Below are positions 52,419 to 60,592 of a DNA stretch of 64,000 bases, in pieces. This DNA is from Tahibacter sp042701255. GTDB lineage: Bacteria; Pseudomonadota; Gammaproteobacteria; Xanthomonadales; Rhodanobacteraceae. The notes beneath the pieces are model-generated. The model did not search any database. It saw nothing but the letters and a program-made list of their open reading frames with translations, and was not told the DNA's origin. Both the position numbers and the translations under genes were made by a program. Numbering within the stretch: position 1 is the first letter of the stretch; every line of letters starts with the position of its first letter. Where the stretch lies: positions 496,001 through 560,000 of the forward strand of contig NZ_CP170554.1 of assembly GCF_042701255.1 (NCBI RefSeq), written 5' to 3'.

Positions 52419-53921
52419 ATGAAATCCGCCCAACCGAACACGTCGTCCCGTTTCCGCAACTACGGCCTGCGCGCCGCGCTCGCGCTGACCACCTCCTTTT
52501 GTGCCGCCTCGGCAATCGCCGGCCCCGCGGCGACCTTGCCGGACACGCCGGGCGGAAAGCTCGGCGCCACGCTGATCGAGCACGTGAACGCCGACAGCGC
52601 CGAGCAGATCCGCAGCTGGGCGCCGACGATCCTGTCGCCGGACATGGATGCCACCGAACGGGCGGCGTTCGTGACGAGTCTGGCCGACGCGGTACGCGAC
52701 AGCGGCGGCGTGGACCTGACCGAGGCACACGAGCAGCGCGGCATGCTCATCCTGACCGTAAAGGCCCATCGCGGCGGACGCGTGGCCGTGTTCGTGCTCG
52801 GCGGCGATGCATCCCATCCCGGCCGCTTCGCGCATGCGGAGATGGTGCCGATGGACGACCCGTCGCTCTACGCCGGCTGGCCGAAGGCCGCGGTCTCTCG
52901 CGACGAACTCAAGCGCCTGGTCCGCACCACCCTGGACAAGCTCGTGCGCGCCAACGATTTCTCCGGTTGCCTGACCGTCGCGGCCGGCGGCGAAACCGTG
53001 ATCGACGAATGCCGCGGCCTGGCCGAGCGGCGATTCGGCGTGCCGGTCGACCGCCAGACGAAGTTCCACATCGGCTCGATGGACAAGATGTTCACCGCCG
53101 TGGCTATCGCCCAGCTCGTCGAGGCCGGCAAATTGTCGTGGGACGACACGCTCGCGCAGCGGGTACCCGAATATCCCGATCACGAAGCGGCGAAGAAGAT
53201 CACCGTGTGGCAACTGCTGCACCACACGGCGGGACTGGGCGACTTCTTCGTTCCCGAGTTCTTTCAGCAGCGCGAGAAATTCGTCGACGCGGCCGACTAT
53301 CTCGACCTCATCGCGCGCCAGCCCAAGGTGAGCGAGCCGGGCAAGGACTGGAACTACAGCAACGCCGGCTACGTCCTGCTCGGCCGCATCGTCGAGAACG
53401 TCTCCCATGAAAACTATTTCGACTACGTCGGACGCCACGTCTTCGCCCTGGCCGGCATGGAGGCGAGCGGATTCGACCGGCTCGACGACGTCGTCCCGAA
53501 ACTGGCCGTCGGCTACTTCCGCGCGGGGCTGTTCTCCAGCGAATGGAAGGCGGACTGGATGAAGGGTCCGTTCAAGGGCGGTCCGGCCGGCGGCGGCTAC
53601 TCGAACAATACCGACCTGTTGCGCTTTGCCCGGGCGCTGCGCGCAGGCAAGCTGGTCAAGCCGGCGACGTTGGCGAAGATGTTCGACGATGAAGTGCCGG
53701 CCGGTCCCGGCGGCTATGCGGCAGGTTTCGGCGACCGTGTTTCCGGCGGCCGCCACATTCGCGGGCACGCCGGCGGCATCGAGGGCACGGACGCGAACCT
53801 GGCGATGGTCTGGGAGAGCGACGCCGACGTCGTACTGACCAGCAACGAAGGGCCGGGGCAGGCCTGGCTGTTCGCCGAACGCATCGCCGACCTGCTCGCC
53901 GCCGAAGGCGCCAAGCCCTGA
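52419..53921 (+). CDS. Serine hydrolase of the beta-lactamase (class C) fold, exported
   Basis: 500 residues from the ATG at 52419, preceded by CAGGAG; a GTG at 52410 is an alternative. Signal peptide about 1-34. A roughly 120-residue N-terminal domain precedes the hydrolase. Catalytic S220 and K223 are in HIGSMDKMFTA, Y313 is in WNYSNAGYV, and HAG near residue 450 replaces the third KTG-type motif. Members include esterases and D-aminopeptidases; beta-lactam cleavage is not implied. Confidence 0.88.
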   Translation: MKSAQPNTSSRFRNYGLRAALALTTSFCAASAIAGPAATLPDTPGGKLGATLIEHVNADSAEQIRSWAPTILSPDMDATERAAFVTSLADAVRDSGGVDLTEAHEQRGMLILTVKAHRGGRVAVFVLGGDASHPGRFAHAEMVPMDDPSLYAGWPKAAVSRDELKRLVRTTLDKLVRANDFSGCLTVAAGGETVIDECRGLAERRFGVPVDRQTKFHIGSMDKMFTAVAIAQLVEAGKLSWDDTLAQRVPEYPDHEAAKKITVWQLLHHTAGLGDFFVPEFFQQREKFVDAADYLDLIARQPKVSEPGKDWNYSNAGYVLLGRIVENVSHENYFDYVGRHVFALAGMEASGFDRLDDVVPKLAVGYFRAGLFSSEWKADWMKGPFKGGPAGGGYSNNTDLLRFARALRAGKLVKPATLAKMFDDEVPAGPGGYAAGFGDRVSGGRHIRGHAGGIEGTDANLAMVWESDADVVLTSNEGPGQAWLFAERIADLLAAEGAKP

Positions 53922-53981
53922 AGGCGCGCGTCGCCTGACCGATCATCCCTTTCTCAACGCGATCCGCTTCGGAGCGAAATC

Positions 53982-54353
53982 ATGGAATTCATCTTCATTC
54001 CCCTCATCGTGCTGTCCGCGCCCGTGCTCATCGTGCTGATGACACTGCGCTATCGCGACCGGCAGACGCAGGCGCGCTATCGCACCCTGCTGCAACTGGC
54101 CGACAAAGGCGTGGAACTGCCGCCGCAACTGCTCGTGGAATCGCAGCCGGGCGACGTGGAACGACGCCGCGCGCTCGTGCTGATCGGCGGCGGCATCGGC
54201 GTGATGGCGATGTTCCTGAGCCTGCCGGGCCAGTTCGACGGCAACGGCATGCACGTCAGCCAGCTCTGGGGGCTCGGCCTGCTGCCGCTGATGACCGGTC
54301 TGGGCTATCTGGCGAGCTGGTGGTTCAACCGGCGCGAGCAGGCGCGTGGCTGA
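53982..54353 (+). CDS. DUF6249-type membrane protein, upstream of the sigma factor
   Basis: 123 residues: a membrane helix at the N-terminus (FIPLIVLSAPVLIVLMTL), a cytoplasmic basic stretch (RYRTLLQLADKGVELPPQLL), then two C-terminal helices (ALVLIGGGIGVMAMFLSL and WGLGLLPLMTGLGYLASWWF). The KGVELPPxLL motif is typical of DUF6249. It overlaps the sigma factor gene by 8 bases, forming a three-gene operon with it and the membrane anti-sigma candidate. Confidence 0.8.
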   Translation: MEFIFIPLIVLSAPVLIVLMTLRYRDRQTQARYRTLLQLADKGVELPPQLLVESQPGDVERRRALVLIGGGIGVMAMFLSLPGQFDGNGMHVSQLWGLGLLPLMTGLGYLASWWFNRREQARG

Positions 54354-54915
54354 CAGCGCCGACGAAGCGCGCGTCGATCAGGCCCTGGTCACGCGCGTCC
54401 TGCTCGGCAACGACCGGCGCGCATTCGAGCAGCTGATGCGCCGACACCAGGGCATGGTGCGCGCTCAGCTGCGCCGCCTGCTGCACGGCGACGAGGCGGC
54501 GGCCGACGACATCGCTCAGGAAGTCTTCCTGCTGGCGTGGCGGAAGCTGGACCAGTTCCGGGGCGATGCGGCATTCCGCACGTGGCTGTACCGCATCGCC
54601 TGGTCGTGTTTTCTGCAGGCACAGCGCCGGAAGCCGGAGCTCGCCGAGGACGCCGACGAAATCGAGCCACCGGCCGCACCGGCTCATCCGGTCGACCTGC
54701 AGCTGGATTTCGAGCGCGCCCTGCGCCGCCTGTCCGACGCCGAGCAGGCCGTGCTGCTGCATTGCGTGCAGCTGGGTCTGAGCCACGAAGAAGCCGCCTT
54801 CGTGCTGGCCATGCCGCTGGGCACGGTGAAAACCCACGCGACACGCGGCAAGGCGAAACTGAAATCGTGGCTGGCGGCGTGGAACGCCGAAACCGCGCAG
54901 GAGAATCCGACATGA
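54346..54915 (+). CDS. ECF-type RNA polymerase sigma factor
   Basis: 189 residues from a GTG at 54346. Region 2 (about 20-90) contains FEQLMRRHQGMVRAQLRRLL and DDIAQEVFLLAWRKLDQF with FRTWLYRIAWS. Region 4 (about 125-175) has LRRLSDAEQAVLLHCVQLGL and the recognition helix PLGTVKTHATRGKAKLK. It should direct RNA polymerase to stress-type promoters. Flanked by two membrane-protein genes with overlapping codons, it is probably held by the downstream one. Confidence 0.9.
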   Translation: MADSADEARVDQALVTRVLLGNDRRAFEQLMRRHQGMVRAQLRRLLHGDEAAADDIAQEVFLLAWRKLDQFRGDAAFRTWLYRIAWSCFLQAQRRKPELAEDADEIEPPAAPAHPVDLQLDFERALRRLSDAEQAVLLHCVQLGLSHEEAAFVLAMPLGTVKTHATRGKAKLKSWLAAWNAETAQENPT

Positions 54916-55238
54916 CCCATTCCCCCGAAGACGATGCGATCGACGCGCTGCTGCGAAGCCAGTTCGAAGGCTCGGTACCCGACGACGGTTTCTGCGATCG
55001 CGTCATGCAGCAACTGCCCGCACGGCCGCGGCGCCGCGCATGGCCGCTCTGGAGCGGCATCGCGGCCGGAATGACAGCGTGCGCACTGACGCTGTCGTCC
55101 ACACCGCTGGTCCGACTCGGCTGGCGCGACTGGCTGGGCGGCAACGTGTCGGCACCGGTGATCGCCTTGCTGCTCGCATTGGCCGGCATGTCGCTGCTGG
55201 CCATGTGCTGGAGCCTGGCGGAGGCCGACGGTTCCTGA
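54912..55238 (+). CDS. Membrane protein, candidate anti-sigma factor
   Basis: 108 residues. A cytoplasmic N-terminal part (EDDAIDALLRSQFEGSVPDD, then GFCDRVMQQLPARPRRR) looks like the short sigma-binding arm of small membrane anti-sigma proteins. It is followed by two helices (WPLWSGIAAGMTACALTLS and APVIALLLALAGMSLLAMCW). There is no zinc-binding HxxxCxxC. Coupling by ATGA to the sigma factor gene is the main argument. Confidence 0.75.
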   Translation: MTHSPEDDAIDALLRSQFEGSVPDDGFCDRVMQQLPARPRRRAWPLWSGIAAGMTACALTLSSTPLVRLGWRDWLGGNVSAPVIALLLALAGMSLLAMCWSLAEADGS

Positions 55239-55480
55239 GGCGAGTGCTTTGCGGGTGGCAAGGATGCTGCCGAGCGAACGTGACGATCGCTCGCGATGCA
55301 GAAACCGCGACACGCGACGCCGACGGTGTCGCGTGTGGCGTGTCGCGCAAGCCGCCGGAAACGTGCGTGCCTGGTCGCGCACATGCGTTGCGCTGGATCG
55401 TCCAGCAGGAAGCGGCGCGGCGAGGTGAACGCACACCTCGCCGCACCGGTAGTCCAGACCTTCTGGCCGATGATGCGTGC

Positions 55481-56179
55481 TCAGGCACGCCGCAGATAGA
55501 CGCCCGGATCGGCGGCCAGGCCGGCCTTGACCTGACGCGAGAGTTCATCGGCCAGCACTTCCTCGCGGCCGTCGCGGACCGCGTCGAGCACCTGGTTCGC
55601 GACGTCGGCCGGATTCGCCTTCGGCGTCTGCACATGCGCGGCCATGTCGGTGTCCATGTAGCCCACGTGCAGGGCCGTGACCAGGGTGTTCTGCGCAGCG
55701 AGCTCCTGGCGCAGCGCGTTGGTCAGCGCCCACGCGGCCGCCTTCGACGCGCTGTACATCGCCGTGCCCGGCACCGTGACCCAGCTCAGCACCGACAGCA
55801 CGTTGACCAGCGCGCCGCCGCCGTTGGCGCCGAGCACCGGCGCGAAGGCCTGGCTCACGGCCAGAGTGCCGAAGAAGTTCGTTTCCATTTCGCGCCGCAG
55901 CGCGGCGAGGTCGCCGTTCAGTACGCTGCTGCGTTCGATGATGCCGGCGTTGTTGATCAGCAGGTTGACGTCGCCGAGCGAGCGTGCCGCCGCGGCGACC
56001 TCGGCGGCGTTGGTCACGTCGAGCCGTACCGGCACGACGCCGGGCAGATCGATCGTCGACGGATCACGCGCTGCGGCGTAGACCTTGCCGGCGCCTCGCG
56101 CGAGCAGCGCAGCGGCGAACGCGCGGCCGAGACCGCGATTGGCGCCCGTGACGAGCGCGACGGAATGCGTGAGATCCAT
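55481..56179 (-). CDS. Short-chain dehydrogenase/reductase
   Basis: 232 residues. ALVTGANRGLGRAFAAALLA (about 9-28) binds nucleotide, NNAGI follows, and the catalytic Tyr-Lys lies in MYSASKAAAWALTNALRQEL, with the serine in VNVLSVLSWVT. This fits classical SDRs of the FabG-like/quinone-reductase type; substrate unknown. It is the last gene after TetR and HlyD in the same direction, 29 bases past the HlyD gene, and may be co-regulated with the efflux genes. Confidence 0.85.
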   Translation of the reverse strand: MDLTHSVALVTGANRGLGRAFAAALLARGAGKVYAAARDPSTIDLPGVVPVRLDVTNAAEVAAAARSLGDVNLLINNAGIIERSSVLNGDLAALRREMETNFFGTLAVSQAFAPVLGANGGGALVNVLSVLSWVTVPGTAMYSASKAAAWALTNALRQELAAQNTLVTALHVGYMDTDMAAHVQTPKANPADVANQVLDAVRDGREEVLADELSRQVKAGLAADPGVYLRRA

Positions 56180-56208
56180 GACGATGTCCTTTGGAGGTGT
56201 TGCGGGGA

Positions 56209-57372
56209 TCAGCGGCCGGCGACTGCCGCCGCATCGAGAGAACCGTTGGAGTAGTGCGGCGGCGAAGCGACCGATGTCAGCGCGACGGTGACCGTCGTCG
56301 ACAGGCCGGGCCGCAGCGCGGCCAGTGCCGGCTGGCCCGCGCTGAAGCGGATGCGCACGGGAACGCGCTGCACGATCTTGGTGAAGTTGCCGGTGCCGGG
56401 TTCGAACGGCAGCAGCGAGAACTGCGAGCCCGAACCCGGCGCGAAGCTTTCGACTTCGCCGCGCAGGGTCTGGCCCGGCAGCGCGTCGACGGCGATCGTC
56501 GCGCGCTGTCCCGGCAGCATGCGGTCGGTCTGCGTTTCCTTGAAGTTGGCGACGATATACAGCGCATCGACCGGCACGATGGTCAGCAGGCGCGAACCCG
56601 GCTGCACGTAATCGCCGGGCTCGACCTGGCGGTCGCCGACGACGCCGTCGATCGGCGCGCGTATCACGGCATGCGCCTGGTCCTGCCGCGCGAGATCGAG
56701 CGCGGCCTGCGCCGCGGCGACCGCGGCATCGGCCTGCGCGACGCCGGCTTCCAGAGTCAGACGCTTGGCTTGCGTCACGGCGGCGCGATGACGGCTGACG
56801 TCGAGCTCGGCACGGCTCTTGTCGGCGTCGGCCGTCGCGCTGAGCGCGGCGGCGCGGTACTGATCGGCATCGCGGCGCGCGACGGCGCCGGTGCCGACGA
56901 GATCCTCGAAACGGCGGCGGTCGGCCTTCGCGCGTTCGCTCTGCGCGTCCATCGAGCGGATCGTCGCCTGTGCGGCGCGCACGTTCGACGCGGCCAGCTT
57001 TTCCTCGGCGTCGAGACTGACCAGTGCGGCGCGCGCCGACTGCTGCTGCGCCTGTGCATTCAACAACGTCGCATTCGCCGCGGCGGCTTTTGCGTCGAAT
57101 TCCTCGGCGTCGATGCGCACGAGCGCATCACCGCGGCTGACGCGCTGGTTGTGGCGCACCAGCACTTCGGCGACGAGGCCGCGCACTTTCGGCGCGATGA
57201 CGGAACTGTCGGCCTGCACGTAGGCGTTGTCGGTCGACACGGCCGACTTCGGCGTGACGATCCAGAACACGCCGGCTGCGGCGAGCAGCAGGGCGCCGCC
57301 GACCGCAAGCACTGCCTTGCGCGACGCGAGCGGACCGCGTCGCCGGGATTCGGAAGCCGTGTCGTTGCTCAT
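56209..57372 (-). CDS. HlyD/EmrA family membrane fusion protein
   Basis: 387 residues. A cytoplasmic N-terminus of about 20 residues precedes one membrane helix (KAVLAVGGALLLAAAGVFWI). The biotinyl-lipoyl-like half follows (STDNAYVQADSSVIAPKVRG), then a long helical hairpin (about 110-210, coiled coil), the second lipoyl half (AHAVIRAPIDGVVGDRQVEP) and a beta-barrel domain. It links a DHA2 pump to an outer-membrane channel. The DHA2 gene lies across the TetR gene on the other strand; a shared operator ties the three together. Confidence 0.9.
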   Translation of the reverse strand: MSNDTASESRRRGPLASRKAVLAVGGALLLAAAGVFWIVTPKSAVSTDNAYVQADSSVIAPKVRGLVAEVLVRHNQRVSRGDALVRIDAEEFDAKAAAANATLLNAQAQQQSARAALVSLDAEEKLAASNVRAAQATIRSMDAQSERAKADRRRFEDLVGTGAVARRDADQYRAAALSATADADKSRAELDVSRHRAAVTQAKRLTLEAGVAQADAAVAAAQAALDLARQDQAHAVIRAPIDGVVGDRQVEPGDYVQPGSRLLTIVPVDALYIVANFKETQTDRMLPGQRATIAVDALPGQTLRGEVESFAPGSGSQFSLLPFEPGTGNFTKIVQRVPVRIRFSAGQPALAALRPGLSTTVTVALTSVASPPHYSNGSLDAAAVAGR

Positions 57373-57404
57373 GGATGTCGACTCGCGGGAGAAGGTCGTC
57401 GTGC

Positions 57405-57998
57405 TCAGGCCGGCCGGTCGAGGCCGAGGCGATGCTTGATCGCCGTGCGCGAGCTCGCGAGGATTTCGTCGGAACGCGCCGCATCGCTTTCGATGCGCGC
57501 GATCGACAGCGCGCCGAGCAGTTCGGCGAAGACCGAGCGCGCCTCGGCGGTCGGCTGTTCGCGGCCGAGCTGGGCCAGCAGCGCCGAGAGCGCTTCGACC
57601 AGCGCCTCGCTGCCGGCGGCGAAATGCCGGCGCAGCTTCGCCGTCATGCGCGGCAAATCCGAAGACAGCGCGGCGACCGGACAGCCGGCGCGCCGCGCGT
57701 CGCGATGGGCCGGCGACAGGTAGAAATCGACGTAGGCGCGCAGGCCGTCGGCGGGCGCACGCTGCTGCGTTTCGGCGGCCAGGCGTGCGCGCGCTTCCTC
57801 GAACATCTGGCCGACCGCCGCGGCGACGAGGTCGTCCTTCGACGCGAAGTGCGCGTAGAAGCCGCCGTGCGTGAGCCCGACGTCGGCCATCACGTCGGCG
57901 ATGCCGATGCCGTCGGGACCTTTCGCGCGTATCGCCTTGGCGGCCGCCTTGACCACCTTGTCGCGCGTTCGCAGCTTGTGTTCCGCGTCGTAGCGCAT
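57405..57998 (-). CDS. TetR family regulator of the efflux genes
   Basis: 197 residues from the ATG at 57998. The DNA-binding domain (about 10-55) reads RDKVVKAAAKAIRAKGPDGI, then IADVMADVGLTHGGFYAHF and SKDDLV. The ligand domain has AHRDARRAGCPVAALSSDLP, a TetR_C group typical of regulators of efflux or oxidoreductase genes. The HlyD gene starts 32 bases downstream, and the divergent DHA2 gene starts 75 bases upstream. An inverted repeat between them is the likely operator. Confidence 0.9.
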   Translation of the reverse strand: MRYDAEHKLRTRDKVVKAAAKAIRAKGPDGIGIADVMADVGLTHGGFYAHFASKDDLVAAAVGQMFEEARARLAAETQQRAPADGLRAYVDFYLSPAHRDARRAGCPVAALSSDLPRMTAKLRRHFAAGSEALVEALSALLAQLGREQPTAEARSVFAELLGALSIARIESDAARSDEILASSRTAIKHRLGLDRPA

Positions 57999-58025
57999 GT
58001 CGTCGTCCCGCTTGCACCGTTTGTA

Positions 58026-58053
58026 TGACGGCCATAATATGATCGCCGTCATT
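58026..58053. promoter_or_regulatory. TetR operator overlapping the divergent promoter
   Basis: ATGACGGC (58026-58033) and GCCGTCAT (58046-58053) are exact inverted arms around CATAATATGATC, which contains a -10-like CATAAT. The site lies between the TetR/HlyD/SDR group and the DHA2 gene, so one bound regulator could block both directions. Confidence 0.7.
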
Positions 58054-58073
58054 CCATTTGCAAGAGGCCGCGC

Positions 58074-59669
58074 ATGAACGCCCTGCGCCGCGATGCCGCA
58101 CCCGCTCCCATCGACCCGGCCTCACTGCCCGACGCGCGCAAATACCTGATCTTCGCGGTGATGGCCTTCGGTCAGTTCATGGCACTGATCGACATCCAGA
58201 TCGTCGCCGCATCGCTGAACGACGTGCAGGCCGGACTGTCGGCCGGACCGACGGAAATCAGCTGGGTGCAGACCGGCTATCTGATGGCCGAGCTCGTGAT
58301 GATTCCGTTCTCGGCGTTTCTCGCGCAGGCGCTGTCGACGCGCTGGCTGTTCGCGCTGTCGGCCGGCCTGTTCACCCTGGCCAGTGCGCTGTGCGGCGCC
58401 ACCTGGGACATCGACTCGATGATCGCGTTCCGCGTGCTGCAGGGCTTCGTCGGCGGCGCGATGATTCCGACCGTGTTCGCGACCGGCTTCGCGCTGTTCA
58501 GCGGTGCGCAGCGCGCGATGATTCCGGCCATCCTCGGCATGATCGCGGTGCTCGCGCCGACCCTCGGTCCCACCGTCGGCGGCTGGCTGACCGACGCGTT
58601 CGGCTGGCGCTCGATCTTCTACGTCAACATCGTGCCGGGCATAGCGGTGACCGTGCTCGCGGCTTCGCTGATCCGCGTCGACCGGCCCGACCTGAGCCTG
58701 CTGCGCCGGATCGACTACGCCCATCTCGCGGCGATGGCGGCGTTTCTCGGCGGCCTCGAATACGTGCTCGAGGAAGGCCCGCGCTACGACTGGTTCGACG
58801 ATCCGGCCGTCGCGGCGGCCGGCTGGATCGCCTTCGTCGGGCTGCTGCTGTTCCTCGAGCGCTCGCGCAACTCGGCCGGTCCCATCGTCAGGCTCACGCC
58901 GTTCCGCAGCCCGACCTTCGTGTTCGCCTGCGTGTTCAATCTCGTGATCGGCTTCGGCCTGTATTCGGCGACCTATCTGATTCCGTTGTTCCTCGGCCGC
59001 GTGCGCGGCTACGACAGTCTGCAGATCGGCACGACCGTGTTCGTCACCGGCATCGCACAGATCCTCAGCGTCGTCATCGCCGCGCGGCTGTCGCAGCGCG
59101 TCGATCCGCGCCGCATGATCGCGGTCGGTCTGGGTCTGTTCGCGGCCAGTCTCTGGTCGACCTCGTTCCTGACCTCGGAATGGGGCTTCTGGTCGCTGGC
59201 ATTGCCGCAGGCGCTGCGCGGCTTCTCGATCATGCTGTGCATCGTGCCGAGCGTGACCCTCGCGCTGTCGGGCTTCGCCGCGGCCGAGCTGCGCTATGCC
59301 TCGGGCCTGTTCAATCTCATGCGCAATCTCGGCGGCGCGATCGGCATCGCCGTCGTCACGACCTGGCTGCAGGACAACACGCGCGGCAACGTCGCGCGCA
59401 TCGGCGAAAGCCTCGGCGAAGCGAACCGGCATGCGCCGGACGCTATCGCTGCGCTGGCCGCGCATGTCACGCAATGGACTGCGGACGCCTCGCAGGCGCT
59501 GCTGATCGCGCAGGGCGAATTTGCCCGCGTCGTCGCGCGGCAGGCGCTGACCCTCGCGTTCAACGACGTGTTCCGGCTGATGGCCTGGCTGTTCATCGCC
59601 GCGCTCGTGCTGGTGCCATTCTGCCGGCCGGCGACCGTGTCGGCGCAGGCACCTGCGGATACGCATTGA
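58074..59669 (+). CDS. DHA2 (14-helix) major facilitator efflux pump, EmrB type
   Basis: 531 residues with about 14 hydrophobic helices. The early FGQFMALIDIQIVAASLNDV is the DHA2 helix-1 signature, WVQTGYLMAELVMIPFSAFL helix 2, and GAMIPTVFATGFALF with LGPTVGGWLTDAFGWRSIFY carries motif C. The C-terminal third is a helical periplasmic loop followed by the last helix. It exports drugs or metabolites using proton motive force, with the HlyD protein encoded across the operator. Substrate unknown. Confidence 0.92.
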   Translation: MNALRRDAAPAPIDPASLPDARKYLIFAVMAFGQFMALIDIQIVAASLNDVQAGLSAGPTEISWVQTGYLMAELVMIPFSAFLAQALSTRWLFALSAGLFTLASALCGATWDIDSMIAFRVLQGFVGGAMIPTVFATGFALFSGAQRAMIPAILGMIAVLAPTLGPTVGGWLTDAFGWRSIFYVNIVPGIAVTVLAASLIRVDRPDLSLLRRIDYAHLAAMAAFLGGLEYVLEEGPRYDWFDDPAVAAAGWIAFVGLLLFLERSRNSAGPIVRLTPFRSPTFVFACVFNLVIGFGLYSATYLIPLFLGRVRGYDSLQIGTTVFVTGIAQILSVVIAARLSQRVDPRRMIAVGLGLFAASLWSTSFLTSEWGFWSLALPQALRGFSIMLCIVPSVTLALSGFAAAELRYASGLFNLMRNLGGAIGIAVVTTWLQDNTRGNVARIGESLGEANRHAPDAIAALAAHVTQWTADASQALLIAQGEFARVVARQALTLAFNDVFRLMAWLFIAALVLVPFCRPATVSAQAPADTH

Positions 59670-59822
59670 ACGAAGCACCGTCGCCGACGGGATCGCGGCC
59701 GGTTGCCGTATTGCGCAATCAATCCGGCGCGCCGTCCGCGCCGGCCGGTTTCGGTACAGAATCCCCGTAATCCCGACGGCGCCGACACGCGCTCGGCCGC
59801 CGCCACCTGCCCGGAGGATTTC

Positions 59823-60452
59823 ATGCTCGGAACCCACGATCTGCTGTTGTTCGTCGTCGCCGGCCTGCTGCTGAGCATCACGCCAGGCGCCGATACGCTG
59901 TACATCGTCGGACGCTCGGCTTCGCAGGGATTCCGCGCCGGTGCGATCGCCGCGTTCGGCATTGCGACCGGTTGCTGCGTGCACATCCTCGCCGCGGCGC
60001 TCGGGCTGTCGGCGCTGCTGTATGCCTCGGCCGCAGCGTTCACCGTCATGAAGATCGCCGGCGCGATCTATCTGGTCTGGATTGGAATCGCACTGCTGCG
60101 CGATTCCGGCCGCGACGTCGCCGCGGCCAGGACCTTCGCCGCCGACTCCTCCGGCAAGATCTTCCTGCAGGGCTTCGTGACCAACGTGCTGAACCCGAAG
60201 GTCGCGATCTTCTTCCTCGCGTTCCTGCCGCAGTTCATCGACCGCGGCACGCCGAATACGGCCGTGGCCATGCTGTTCCTCGGCCTGATCTTCAATCTCA
60301 ACGGCACCCTGTGGAACCTCGCCGTCGCCTACGGCAGCGCGCGGATCTCGCGCAACATCGCCGGCGCCTCGCTGTTCGCGCGCCTGTCCAAGCGCGCGGC
60401 CGGCGGCCTGTTCCTGTTCCTCGGCTACAAGCTCGCGACCAGCGAGCACTGA
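59823..60452 (+). CDS. LysE/RhtB family amino-acid exporter
   Basis: 209 residues, six helices. GLLLSITPGADTLYIVGRSA near the N-terminus is the RhtB signature, and GFVTNVLNPKVAIFFLAFLP the second conserved stretch, with NGTLWNLAVAYGSARI later. It exports amino acids such as threonine, homoserine or leucine, or related metabolites; the substrate is unknown. The ATG at 59823 has CCGGAGGAT upstream. It stands alone between the efflux pump and the antiporter. Confidence 0.9.
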   Translation: MLGTHDLLLFVVAGLLLSITPGADTLYIVGRSASQGFRAGAIAAFGIATGCCVHILAAALGLSALLYASAAAFTVMKIAGAIYLVWIGIALLRDSGRDVAAARTFAADSSGKIFLQGFVTNVLNPKVAIFFLAFLPQFIDRGTPNTAVAMLFLGLIFNLNGTLWNLAVAYGSARISRNIAGASLFARLSKRAAGGLFLFLGYKLATSEH

Positions 60453-60592
60453 AGACACGCGCCGCTGCCGCGGCGTTGTCGATCCGCGCGATTTCCGCCA
60501 CGCTCGGCGCCGCATCGGCGTCGTGAACGGGACGCTGCCACGCAACACGCCGTCGGCATCGACGGCACCGACGAGCGGGTAGGGGAGACGCG

